Assembly (NCBI GenBank): GCA_031272615.1 | Contig: JAISTL010000092.1 | Location: forward strand, 1 to 6,489 | Direction of reading: 5' to 3' | From: Methylobacteriaceae bacterium | Lineage (GTDB): Bacteria > Pseudomonadota > Alphaproteobacteria > Rhizobiales > Beijerinckiaceae | DNA: 6,489 bases | In this document: one piece after another, positions 1-6,423 of the stretch | Position numbering within the stretch: the stretch's first letter is position 1 | Layout of the letters: the number at the start of each line of letters is the position of its first letter | Notes under the pieces: generated by a model | Seen by the model: only the letters and a program-made list of their open reading frames with translations | The model's database searches: none | What the model was told of the DNA's origin: nothing | Translations under genes and position numbers: made by a program

Positions 1-49
1 GACCGGGTTTTAATGGAACGCCTGAACTTATTGACGATCGGAGTTTTTC

Positions 50-1024
50 ATGTCCGCTTATGTCCCTACCGCCAAAAACCCGCCGCGCGGGAAAATCTAT
101 GACTCTATCACCGACACCATCGGTTCGACGCCGCTGGTCCGCCTGAACCGGGTGCCCGGGGAATTGGGCGCCGACGCCGAGATTCTGCTGAAACTGGAGT
201 TCTTCAACCCCATTTCTTCGGTGAAGGATCGTATTGGCGTGAGCATGATCGATGACCTCGAAGCCCAGGGGCTGATCAAGCCGGGCTCGACGCTCATCGA
301 GCCGACGTCCGGCAACACCGGCATCGCGTTGGCCTTTGTCGCCGCCGCCCGCGGCTACAAGCTGATTCTCACCATGCCCGAGACCATGTCCGTCGAGCGG
401 CGCAAGCTGCTGGCTTTCCTCGGCGCCGAACTGGTGCTCACCCCCGGCCCGGCCGGCATGAAGGGCGCGGTGGAAAAAGCCAAGGAGCTGAACGCGGAAA
501 TCGCCGGTTCGGTGATTCCGCAACAGTTCTCCAACCCCGCCAACCCGGCGATCCATCGTGTCACCACCGCCGAGGAAATCTGGGCGGATACCGCCGGCAA
601 GCTGGATGCCTTCGTGGCCGGCGTCGGCACCGGCGGTACCATCACCGGTGTCGGGCAGGTCATCAAGCCGCGCAAGCCCGATGTGTATATTGCCGCGGTG
701 GAACCCGAGGAATCTCCGGTGCTGTCCGGCGGCGCTCCCGGCCCGCACAAAATCCAGGGGATTGGCCCCGGTTTCGTGCCCGAGGTGCTTGACCGCTCCA
801 TTCTTGACGAAGTGATCAAGATTCCGAGTCCCAAGGCGTTTGAGGTCAGCCGTCTCATCGCCGCCGAAGAAGGCATTCCGGTGGGCATTTCCGCCGGCGC
901 CAACGTCGCCGCCGCCATCGAGCTGGGCAAACGTCCGCAATTCAAGGGCAAGGTGATCGTCACCGTGGCCCCGTCCTTCGCCGAGCGCTACATCTCGACA
1001 TTGTTGTTCGATGGTATCGGCTGA
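50..1024 (+). CDS. cysK: Cysteine synthase A (O-acetylserine sulfhydrylase), PLP-dependent
   Basis: This cytosolic enzyme makes L-cysteine from O-acetyl-L-serine and sulfide, the last step of sulfur assimilation. The 324-residue product has normal family length and the fold-type II PLP signature. The Schiff-base lysine is K59 in SSVKDRIG. The substrate loop TSGNTG lies at 86-91, and the glycine-rich phosphate loop GTGGT at 193-197. S281 in GISAG is in the position that contacts the pyridine nitrogen of PLP. The C-terminus [10 protein letters not shown] is typical of CysK. The start is supported by GGAG at 40-43, six bases before the ATG. Only 49 bases lie upstream; TTTAAT at 9-14 could be a -10 element, but no -35 can be seen. 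A strong terminator follows, so the gene is probably monocistronic or the last of a unit entering from the left. Cystathionine beta-synthase is less likely because there is no CBS regulatory domain and the wording is CysK-like. Confidence 0.97.
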   Translation: MSAYVPTAKNPPRGKIYDSITDTIGSTPLVRLNRVPGELGADAEILLKLEFFNPISSVKDRIGVSMIDDLEAQGLIKPGSTLIEPTSGNTGIALAFVAAARGYKLILTMPETMSVERRKLLAFLGAELVLTPGPAGMKGAVEKAKELNAEIAGSVIPQQFSNPANPAIHRVTTAEEIWADTAGKLDAFVAGVGTGGTITGVGQVIKPRKPDVYIAAVEPEESPVLSGGAPGPHKIQGIGPGFVPEVLDRSILDEVIKIPSPKAFEVSRLIAAEEGIPVGISAGANVAAAIELGKRPQFKGKVIVTVAPSFAERYISTLLFDGIG

Positions 1025-1046
1025 ACGCACCAGGTCATTTGAATCC

Positions 1047-1079
1047 GGCCGCGGGTGTGCTACATCCGTGGCCGTTTTT
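1047..1079 (+). terminator. Rho-independent terminator of cysK
   Basis: A 12-base-pair stem pairs 1047-1058 with 1062-1073, without mismatches but with two G-U wobbles, around a three-base loop (1059-1061). G1074 and five T residues (1075-1079) follow. It begins 22 bases after the cysK stop codon, the usual position for an intrinsic terminator. It lies immediately before thiM and so separates cysK transcription from the thiamin genes. Confidence 0.88.
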
Positions 1080-1099
1080 CATGGGCACGGACGCAACAC

Positions 1100-1909
1100 A
1101 TGGACCATCCCCTGACCTCGCGGGAATTCAATGAAAACCTGAAACAGCTGCCGGGCGTTGTGCGTCGCAGACGCCCGCTGGTGCACTGCATCACCAACCA
1201 GGTGGCGGCCAATTTCACCGCCAATGTGCTGCTGGCGCTGGGCGCGTCCCCGGCCATGGTGCGCGCGCCGGAGGAAGTGGAGGAGTTTGTGCCCCGCGCC
1301 GACGCTTTGCTCAGCAATCTCGGCACCCTGGATGCCGTGCAGGCGCTGGCCGTTGAACGGGCCGTCGCCGCCGCGGGCCGGGTTGGCAAACCCTGGGTTC
1401 TCGACCCCATTACCGCCGGGCTCTCCTTCCGCTTGGAGTGTGTCCGGCGTCTCATGACCCACCGCCCCGCGGCCATCCGCGGCAATGCCTCGGAAATTCT
1501 GGCGTTGGCCGCCGTTATCGACGAACGCCCGGTTGACCCGGCCGCGCTGCGGGGGGTCGACAGCACCGAGCGCCCGGAACACGCCGTGGACGCGGCCAAG
1601 GCGTTGGCCCGGCAAGCGGGCGTTGCCACGGCGGTTTCCGGCGCCGTGAATTATGTGACCGACGGCGAACGCCTGCTGGAAATCCCCGGCGGGCACCCGG
1701 TGATGGAACAGGTTTCCGGCGTCGGCTGCGCGCTCAACGCCGTCATTGCCGCCTGCGTGACGGTGGCCGATTCGCCCTTTGACGCCCTCGCCGCCGGATT
1801 GAAGATATTCTCCGTCGCCGGCGCCGCCGCGGGAAAAACGGCCCCGGGGCCCGGCTCCTTCTCCGCGCTTTTCCTGGATTACCTGTCCACCCTCGATACC
1901 CTTCCGTGA
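1100..1909 (+). CDS. thiM: Hydroxyethylthiazole kinase
   Basis: ThiM phosphorylates 4-methyl-5-(2-hydroxyethyl)thiazole with ATP, salvaging the thiazole half of thiamin. The 269-residue product matches the ribokinase-like ThiM family throughout. It has PLVHCITNQV with the substrate-site asparagine N33, LALGASPAM at 45-53, LDP at 101-103, IRGNASEI at 126-133, GVDS at 152-155, VTDG at 186-189, the catalytic-cysteine motif SGVGCALNA with C210, and GPGSF at 249-253. The usual threonine of GTGC is valine here. The frame is open back to a GTG at 1055, but that codon lies inside the cysK terminator stem and adds 15 unrelated residues, so the ATG at 1100 is chosen. No strong Shine-Dalgarno sequence precedes it. 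The gene lies 16 bases before thiE, which implies co-transcription. I see no TPP riboswitch in the 75 bases upstream. Confidence 0.95.
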   Translation: MDHPLTSREFNENLKQLPGVVRRRRPLVHCITNQVAANFTANVLLALGASPAMVRAPEEVEEFVPRADALLSNLGTLDAVQALAVERAVAAAGRVGKPWVLDPITAGLSFRLECVRRLMTHRPAAIRGNASEILALAAVIDERPVDPAALRGVDSTERPEHAVDAAKALARQAGVATAVSGAVNYVTDGERLLEIPGGHPVMEQVSGVGCALNAVIAACVTVADSPFDALAAGLKIFSVAGAAAGKTAPGPGSFSALFLDYLSTLDTLP

Positions 1910-1925
1910 ATCCTGAGGTTTTCCC

Positions 1926-2564
1926 ATGAAGCCGGTTGTCGATTACAGCCTCTATCTCATCCTCGACCCCGATGCCTGTCTCGGGCGCGACCCGCTGGAG
2001 ATTGCCCTTGAGACGGTTGCCGGAGGCGTCACCTTGGTGCAGCTGCGCGCCCCCTTGTGGAAGAAACGCCGCACCTACGAACTGGCAACGGCGCTGAAGG
2101 CGGCTTTGACGCCCCGCGGTGTTCCTCTCATCATCAATGACGATGTCGATGTGGCCGTCGCCGCCAAGGCCGCCGGCGCCCATGTCGGACAAAAAGACCT
2201 GCCGCCGCAGGCCGCCCGCGCCTTGTTGGGTGACGACGCCATCCTCGGGCTTTCGGTGAGTTTCCCCGAACATCTGGAGGCCGCCCTGGCGCTGCCGCCC
2301 GGAACCATCGATTACATCGGCAGCGGCCCGGCCTTCGCTACGCCGAGCAAGGCCGACGCTAATCCGGTGATCGGTCCGCAGGCCGTCATTGATTTTGCCG
2401 GACGTTCGCCGGTTCCGGTCGTGGCCATCGGCGGTATCGACGCTGAGCGTGCCGTCGCCTTTCACCGCACCAAGGTTGCCGGCGTGTGCGCGATATCGGC
2501 GCTGTGCGCCGCTCCCGACCCGGCGGCGGCCGCCCGCGCCATGAAACGGGCGTTTTCCGGATAG
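1926..2564 (+). CDS. thiE: Thiamine-phosphate synthase (divergent active-site motif)
   Basis: ThiE couples HMP-pyrophosphate with thiazole phosphate, the ThiM product, to form thiamin monophosphate. The 212-residue TIM-barrel protein has normal length. Visible motifs are VTLVQLR at 35-41, IIND at 69-72, HVGQKDLP at 86-93, YIGSGP at 130-135, TPSK at 139-142, VAIGGI at 166-171 and the final phosphate loop AISAL at 189-193. D72 and D91 match the two magnesium-binding aspartates in spacing, and K142 matches the late pyrophosphate lysine. The oddity is the segment after QLR: most ThiE proteins read QxR, acidic, K, whereas this one reads QLRAPLWKKRR, so the conserved lysine is proline (P43). The histidine of the usual GVSxH motif is also absent. 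TGAGG at 1914-1918 sits seven bases before the ATG. A TenI-like relative lacking synthase activity is the main alternative, but the retained aspartates and the thiM neighbour favour ThiE. Confidence 0.92.
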   Translation: MKPVVDYSLYLILDPDACLGRDPLEIALETVAGGVTLVQLRAPLWKKRRTYELATALKAALTPRGVPLIINDDVDVAVAAKAAGAHVGQKDLPPQAARALLGDDAILGLSVSFPEHLEAALALPPGTIDYIGSGPAFATPSKADANPVIGPQAVIDFAGRSPVPVVAIGGIDAERAVAFHRTKVAGVCAISALCAAPDPAAAARAMKRAFSG

Positions 2565-2577
2565 GCGACACCGGATT

Positions 2578-2625
2578 ACACTCCGCACTGCTTCTTTAAT
2601 TTCCGCCGCAAGGCGAGTCGAGTGT
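2578..2625 (+). other. Possible RNA structure in the thiE to yihY gap
   Basis: In the 137-base gap after thiE, ACACTC (2578-2583) is complementary to GAGTGT (2620-2625). Between them lies a compact hairpin in which CGCC (2604-2607) pairs with GGCG (2612-2615) around a GCAA loop of the GNRA type. No T-run follows, so it does not look like an intrinsic terminator. It could be part of a leader upstream of the YihY gene, or chance pairing in GC-rich DNA. No known riboswitch consensus is recognisable. Confidence 0.2.
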
Positions 2626-2701
2626 GGAGAACCGTGAGTGTCCTGTGGCGGCAGGCCGGCGGTTGGTGCATAGTGAAGCACCGTTCCGTTCCACTGCACA
2701 C

Positions 2702-3592
2702 ATGAAAGTTTCAATGCTGCGCACGCTCAAATTTGCCTGGGAACTCATCGACCGCATCCGCAAGCGGTTTGACCGGCATGACGTTTGGGCTCTGGCCAGT
2801 CACATCGCCCTGTCGTTTCTGCTGGCGCTGTTTCCGTTTCTCATCGCACTCACCGCTCTTGCCACTTTTGTCGGCGCCAGCTCCTATTCCGACGACGCCG
2901 TGAAGCTCATACTCGACACCTGGCCCAAGGAAGTCGCCGCGCCCATTGCCGCGGAAATCAAGAGAATCCTCACTATCCGCCGGTCAGGTATTCTGACGGT
3001 GGGGTTTGTGCTGGCCCTCTATTTCGCGTCATCCGGGGTTGACAGTCTGCGAATCGGCCTGAACCGCGCCTATGGAGCCGTGGAAAACCGCTCCTGGATT
3101 CTGTTGAAGCTGCTGTCGCTGCTGTTCGTCGTCGTAGGCGCCGCCACCATGCTCAGCTTCGGCTTCCTGCTGGTGCTCGGGCCGCTGCTGTGGAAGACGC
3201 TCATCAATTATTCGCCCCAGGAATTACAGCCGTGGCTCAAACAGATCACCTTCACGGTGGATGTGTTCCGTATCGGCGTCACCGCCTGCCTGTTCATTTT
3301 TGCCCTGTTTTTCGTTCACAAACTGATTCCCGCCGGACGGCGCGCCTTTCTGACCATTCTGCCCGGCATTCTGGTAACGGTGCTGCTCTGGGTGGCCGGC
3401 GGCGTCGGCTTCGGCTGGTATCTGAGTCGGTTTTCCATGAATTATGTCTCCACCTACGGCAGCCTGGCAACGGCGATGATGACGTTGGTGTTTCTTTATA
3501 TGTTTTCGGTGATTTTCCTGCTGGGGGGAGAAATCAACGGCGCGCTGAAATCCATGGTATTTCGAAGATCCGCCGGAGAGAAAGCCGCATGA
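2702..3592 (+). CDS. yihY: YihY/UPF0761 family inner-membrane protein
   Basis: This is a multi-pass inner-membrane protein of the YihY/UPF0761 family, which was once misnamed ribonuclease BN. Its biochemical role is not established. The 296-residue product is close to the usual length of about 290. A basic amphipathic N-terminus (about 9-27) is followed by roughly six hydrophobic segments near 32-58, 97-118, 135-160, 188-207, 216-240 and 254-276. Family landmarks are HIALSFLLALFPFLI at 34-48, LNRAYG at 120-125, and YGSLATAMMTLVFLYM leading to LLGGEING at 252-280. The frame is open to a GTG at 2624, which has an AAGGCGAG ribosome-site candidate (2610-2617), but the extra 26 residues are polar and unlike the family, so the ATG at 2702 is preferred. 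An in-frame ATG at 2714 is also possible. It lies 137 bases after thiE and 75 before aroK, so it may have its own promoter. Confidence 0.93.
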   Translation: MKVSMLRTLKFAWELIDRIRKRFDRHDVWALASHIALSFLLALFPFLIALTALATFVGASSYSDDAVKLILDTWPKEVAAPIAAEIKRILTIRRSGILTVGFVLALYFASSGVDSLRIGLNRAYGAVENRSWILLKLLSLLFVVVGAATMLSFGFLLVLGPLLWKTLINYSPQELQPWLKQITFTVDVFRIGVTACLFIFALFFVHKLIPAGRRAFLTILPGILVTVLLWVAGGVGFGWYLSRFSMNYVSTYGSLATAMMTLVFLYMFSVIFLLGGEINGALKSMVFRRSAGEKAA

Positions 3593-3596
3593 TCCA

Positions 3597-3613
3597 CGCA
3601 AAACCTGTTTGCG
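3597..3613. repeat. Perfect 17-base dyad CGCAAA-N5-TTTGCG
   Basis: CGCAAA (3597-3602) and TTTGCG (3608-3613) are exact inverted copies around ACCTG. The dyad begins five bases after the yihY stop codon and ends 54 bases before the preferred aroK start. No T-run follows on either strand, which argues against a normal intrinsic terminator. The size and symmetry would suit a dimeric regulator's operator, but a weak hairpin or chance is possible. Confidence 0.4.
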
Positions 3614-3655
3614 GAATCGTCAAAGTACTTTATGAGAGCCGTGCTCGGGCATTTT

Positions 3656-3659
3656 AGGG
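3656..3659 (+). promoter_or_regulatory. Ribosome binding site candidate deciding the aroK start
   Basis: AGGG sits eight bases before the ATG at 3668 and is the best ribosome-site candidate among the aroK start options. The ATG at 3632 and the GTG at 3719 have nothing better. CGGGC (3646-3650) can pair with GCCCG (3659-3663), which would place this site in a hairpin loop and its flank, so access might be modulated. That is inference only. Confidence 0.4.
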
Positions 3660-3667
3660 CCCGCAAA

Positions 3668-4300
3668 ATGTTTCAAGGCGGCGGCGGGCCGCTTCCACCA
3701 TCTTCCGCGGGTTCAGGTGTGAAAGACAGTGATGTTCAATGGATTGTCCGGCAGCTTAACGGGCGGCCGATTGTGCTGGTCGGCCTGATGGGCTCCGGAA
3801 AAACCACCGTCGGCCGCAGGCTGGCGGCGGCGCTCAAGCTGCCGTTCTGGGATGCCGACCGTGAAATCGAGGCGGCCGCAGGCATGAGCATTTCAGATAT
3901 TTTTGCGTTGCACGGCGAAGATGCTTTCCGCGACGGCGAGCGCAAGGTGATTGCCCGCCTTATGACCAACGGCTGCGGCGTTCTCGCCACCGGCGGCGGC
4001 GCCTATATGAACGATGAAACCCGCGCCCTCATCAACGAACGGGCGGTGTGCGTGTGGTTGAAGGCGGAGTTCACCGTGCTGATGGAGCGGGTGCGCCGCA
4101 ACACCAACCGGCCGCTGCTGCGCAACAAGGACCCTGAAGCTGTGATGCGCAAGCTGATGAACGAGCGCTATCCCGTATACGCTGAAGCCGACGTAACGGT
4201 TCAAACCTCCCAGGCCTCCCACGACTCTGCCGTGCGCGCGGTTCTCAATGCGCTGAAAGCGTATTTCTCGGATAAAAACCATGATGCCCCGGACTCCTGA
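3668..4300 (+). CDS. aroK: Shikimate kinase
   Basis: Shikimate kinase uses ATP to make shikimate 3-phosphate, the fifth step of the shikimate route to chorismate. The product is 210 residues from this start. The Walker A loop GLMGSGKT is at 39-46. The shikimate-site aspartates are in DADREIE (D62, D64), followed by GEDAFRDGE (83-91, with R88) and the glycine run GGG at 109-111. The lid arginine R148 is in NRPLL, and R167 in ERYPVY is the second conserved arginine. The N-terminus is uncertain. The frame is open to an ATG at 3632, and a GTG at 3719 would give 193 residues beginning just before the conserved core. The first 17 residues here are Gly/Pro/Ser-rich and look unconserved; 3668 was chosen for its AGGG at 3656-3659. 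The 3' end overlaps aroB by 20 bases, so the two are very probably co-transcribed. Confidence 0.95.
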   Translation: MFQGGGGPLPPSSAGSGVKDSDVQWIVRQLNGRPIVLVGLMGSGKTTVGRRLAAALKLPFWDADREIEAAAGMSISDIFALHGEDAFRDGERKVIARLMTNGCGVLATGGGAYMNDETRALINERAVCVWLKAEFTVLMERVRRNTNRPLLRNKDPEAVMRKLMNERYPVYAEADVTVQTSQASHDSAVRAVLNALKAYFSDKNHDAPDS

Positions 4301-5393
4301 AATCATCGTTCCTGTTGCCTTGGGTGAGCGCGCATATGACATTGTCATCGGTCGCGGTGTTGTCGATTCGGCAGCGATGCGTCTCGCCGCCCTGAAGGCC
4401 CGGCGTGTTCTGGTGGTCAGCGACGCCAACGTCTACCCCCTGCACTATCCGCGCTTGGAGCGGGTGCTCGGTGAAGCCGGGTTCAGCTCCGTTTCGGCCC
4501 ATGTGGTGCCCGGTGGCGAACCGACCAAGAGCTGGGAGAAGCTGATCGAGGTGGCCGAGGCAGCGCTGGCGGCAAAGCTGGAACGCGGGGATATTCTCGT
4601 GGCGCTCGGCGGCGGCGTCGTCGGGGACCTCACCGGTTTTGCCGCGGCCATCGTGCGCCGCGGCATACGGTTCGTACAGGTGCCGACGTCGCTGCTGGCC
4701 CAAGTCGACTCGTCCGTCGGCGGCAAAACCGGAATCAATTCGCCCCGGGGCAAGAACCTCATCGGCGCCTTTCATCAGCCCGCGCTGGTGCTCGCCGACA
4801 CCTCTCTCGTCGACACATTGCCGCCGCGGGAGACGAAGGCCGGATATGCGGAAATCGTCAAATACGGGCTTATCAACGACCCGAAGTTTTTCGGCTGGTG
4901 CGAAGAGAACGCGCCGATGGTGCTCTCCGGCGGCCCGGAGCGCGACGAAGCCGTGGCGTACAGCTGTCGCGCCAAGGCCGATTTTGTGAAGAAGGATGAA
5001 CGGGACACGGGTGAACGCGCCCTGCTCAATCTCGGACACACGTTCGGTCATGCTTTGGAGCGTCTGGCCGGCTATGACCCGCGTATCATCGTCCACGGCG
5101 AAGGGGTCGCTGTCGGAATGGCCATGGCTTTCCGCTTTTCGGTGTTCCTCGGGTTGTGCCCGGAGGCCGACGCCGAAGCGGTGCAGGCCCACCTGCAACG
5201 GGTCGGCCTGCCCGACAGGCCGGAGAAAATCCCGGGCGATTTCAGTTCCGCCGACTCCATGTTGGAAGCCATGTCGCAAGACAAAAAAGTGGAAAACGGC
5301 AGACTGACGTTCATTCTTGCCCGCGGTATCGGAAAAGCCTTTATAGAAAAAGGTGTTTCACCCGATGACGTGCGCCGCTTTCTCGCCTCATGA
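4281..5393 (+). CDS. aroB: 3-dehydroquinate synthase
   Basis: AroB converts DAHP to 3-dehydroquinate, the second step of the shikimate pathway, using NAD and a divalent metal, usually zinc. The 370-residue product is full length. The NAD-binding stretch includes GGGVVGDLTGF at 110-120, PTSLLAQVDSSVGGKTGIN at 135-153 and KNLIGAFHQP at 158-167. Metal ligands are expected at E191 in YAEIVKYG, H253 in LGHTFGH and H272 in HGEGVA, with H257 also conserved. The C-terminal part contains QDKKVENGRLTFIL at 333-346, normal for the family. The wording is that of alphaproteobacterial AroB. The start is the first of two adjacent ATGs (4281 and 4284), inside the end of aroK. The modest ribosome site GGAT (4270-4273) lies in aroK, so translational coupling is likely. 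All key residues are present. Confidence 0.98.
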   Translation: MMPRTPEIIVPVALGERAYDIVIGRGVVDSAAMRLAALKARRVLVVSDANVYPLHYPRLERVLGEAGFSSVSAHVVPGGEPTKSWEKLIEVAEAALAAKLERGDILVALGGGVVGDLTGFAAAIVRRGIRFVQVPTSLLAQVDSSVGGKTGINSPRGKNLIGAFHQPALVLADTSLVDTLPPRETKAGYAEIVKYGLINDPKFFGWCEENAPMVLSGGPERDEAVAYSCRAKADFVKKDERDTGERALLNLGHTFGHALERLAGYDPRIIVHGEGVAVGMAMAFRFSVFLGLCPEADAEAVQAHLQRVGLPDRPEKIPGDFSSADSMLEAMSQDKKVENGRLTFILARGIGKAFIEKGVSPDDVRRFLAS

Positions 5394-5433
5394 ACCGGCG
5401 CGGCACCGGCGCTCAACCCGAAAAGACCCATTC

Positions 5434-5452
5434 AAGGAACACTTCCAAGGAA
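5434..5452 (+). promoter_or_regulatory. Tandem Shine-Dalgarno-like AAGGAA copies before the SDR gene
   Basis: AAGGAA occurs at 5434-5439 and again at 5447-5452, thirteen bases apart, within a short imperfect direct repeat. The second copy is seven bases before the ATG at 5460 and is a strong ribosome site that fixes this start. The first copy is too far away to serve the same ATG. Confidence 0.7.
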
Positions 5453-5459
5453 TACCTCA

Positions 5460-6227
5460 ATGACAACAACAACCGACAAAACCGGGAAAATCGCCATGGT
5501 CACCGGCGGCAGCGCCGGTATCGGCCTGGCGTCCGCCCGTGCCTTGGCCGAACAGGGATATACCGTCATTATCACCGGGCGCAACGGAGAACGCCTGAAA
5601 TCGGCGTTGGCTGAGATGCCCGCCGGCAAGGTTCATGCCATCGCCGCCGACGTCACCGACCCTGCGGCGGTCGACAGGCTGTTTTCCGAGGTGGAACAGC
5701 GCTTCGGCCGTTTGGACGTGCTGTTCAACAATGCGGGAATGAACGTCAAACCGGATTCGGTGGAGGATATCACCTTCGAGGACTGGCAGACGATCCTGCA
5801 AACCAATGTGACGGGAGTGTTCCTGTGCCTGCAGGCGGCGGTGCGACTCATGAAGAAGCAGACGCCGCGCGGCGGACGTATCATCAACAACGGCTCGGTT
5901 TCCGCCTCCGTTCCCCGCTACTTCGCGGTGCCCTACACCGCCACGAAACACGCGGTGACCGGCATCACCAAGGCGGCGTCGCTGGATTGCCGGGAGTTTG
6001 ATATCGCCGTGTGCCAGATCGACATCGGCAATGCCGCCACCAAAATGACGACTCGCATGGGAACGACCGGCGCCCTGCAAGCCGACGGTTCCGTCAAACA
6101 GGAACCGACAATGGATGTGGAAAACGTTGCCGCGACCATTTGCTACATGGCCGGGTTGCCGTTGGAGGCAAACCCGCTGTTTCTAACAGTTCTGGCGACA
6201 AAAATGCCGTTTTCGGGCCGCGGCTGA
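5460..6227 (+). CDS. Classical short-chain dehydrogenase/reductase, substrate unknown
   Basis: This is a 255-residue NAD(P)-dependent oxidoreductase of the classical SDR family, probably a cytosolic carbonyl or alcohol oxidoreductase. The cofactor motif TGGSAGIG is at 15-22 and NNAG at 90-93. The catalytic tetrad is N116, S146, Y159 and K163 (PYTATKHAV). R41 after the second beta strand (ITGR) favours NADPH; this is inference. The usual PG after the active site is replaced by IDIGNAATKMT (187-197). Together with EPTMDV at 215-220 and a C-terminus ending ATKMPFSGRG, this resembles a recurring SDR subgroup of unknown substrate. It lies 66 bases after aroB with no obvious terminator between them, so read-through from aroKB is possible, but no shikimate-pathway role can be inferred. 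FabG is less likely because of the C-terminus. The start is set by AAGGAA at 5447-5452. Confidence 0.92.
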   Translation: MTTTTDKTGKIAMVTGGSAGIGLASARALAEQGYTVIITGRNGERLKSALAEMPAGKVHAIAADVTDPAAVDRLFSEVEQRFGRLDVLFNNAGMNVKPDSVEDITFEDWQTILQTNVTGVFLCLQAAVRLMKKQTPRGGRIINNGSVSASVPRYFAVPYTATKHAVTGITKAASLDCREFDIAVCQIDIGNAATKMTTRMGTTGALQADGSVKQEPTMDVENVAATICYMAGLPLEANPLFLTVLATKMPFSGRG

Positions 6228-6249
6228 CGGCGGCGCGCTGCTTGGCCCG
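6214..6249 (+). terminator. Weak terminator-like hairpin at the SDR 3' end
   Basis: CGGGCC (6214-6219) is complementary to GGCCCG (6244-6249), enclosing the SDR stop codon, with a smaller GCCGC/GCGGC pairing possible inside. No proper T-run follows (the next bases are GCTTACTT), so intrinsic termination is doubtful. It marks the end of the GC-rich coding block. Confidence 0.25.
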
Positions 6250-6372
6250 GCTTACTTGAGGAACGTGAGTCGGGCGAGAACTATTATGTTGTCATTAAAC
6301 AAAAAATAGAATAAAGTGTTAACCATAAATAAATTATAAGTAATAGCAAGTATATATTCGATAACCAATACA

Positions 6373-6419
6373 CATTTTGTTAAGAACGAATCTTTGTTGG
6401 CACCGCCATTTTGCGAATC
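6373..6419 (+). repeat. Interrupted direct repeat CATTTTG / CGAATC
   Basis: CATTTTG (6373-6379) and CGAATC (6387-6392) are separated by TTAAGAA. The same two words recur fused, without the spacer, at 6407-6419. It therefore reads as a 13-base word present twice, with seven extra bases in the first copy. It lies just upstream of the promoter candidate and could be a regulator site or chance. Confidence 0.3.
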
Positions 6420-6423
6420 CGCT

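Noticed and set aside
1079..1927. Minus-strand open frame of 282 codons opposite thiM
   Set aside because: It is antisense to a clear ThiM protein and shows no domain signature.
2666..2683. Hairpin GGTGC...GCACC before the YihY start
   Set aside because: It is only a five-base stem with an eight-base loop and no T-run, easily chance.
1743..2714. Minus-strand open frame of 323 codons opposite thiE
   Set aside because: It covers the complete thiE and ends inside thiM. Its product is low-complexity Arg/Gly-rich with no motif.
4245..5279. Long minus-strand open frame of 344 codons opposite aroB
   Set aside because: aroB on the plus strand has full family motifs. The antisense frame is His/Arg/Gly-rich without recognisable domains, as expected for a shadow in GC-rich DNA.
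5397..5419. Short direct repeat CCGGCGC twice after aroB, considered as a terminator
   Set aside because: The copies are direct rather than inverted, only a four-base stem can form, and no T-run follows.
5611..5617. CTGAGAT word resembling part of a TPP riboswitch core
   Set aside because: It lies inside the SDR coding sequence, and the other conserved aptamer words are absent around it.
6333..6338. Perfect TATAAT on the minus strand as a leftward promoter
   Set aside because: No acceptable -35 lies 15 to 18 bases upstream on that strand, and no minus-strand gene would be served. Such a word is expected in AT-rich DNA.
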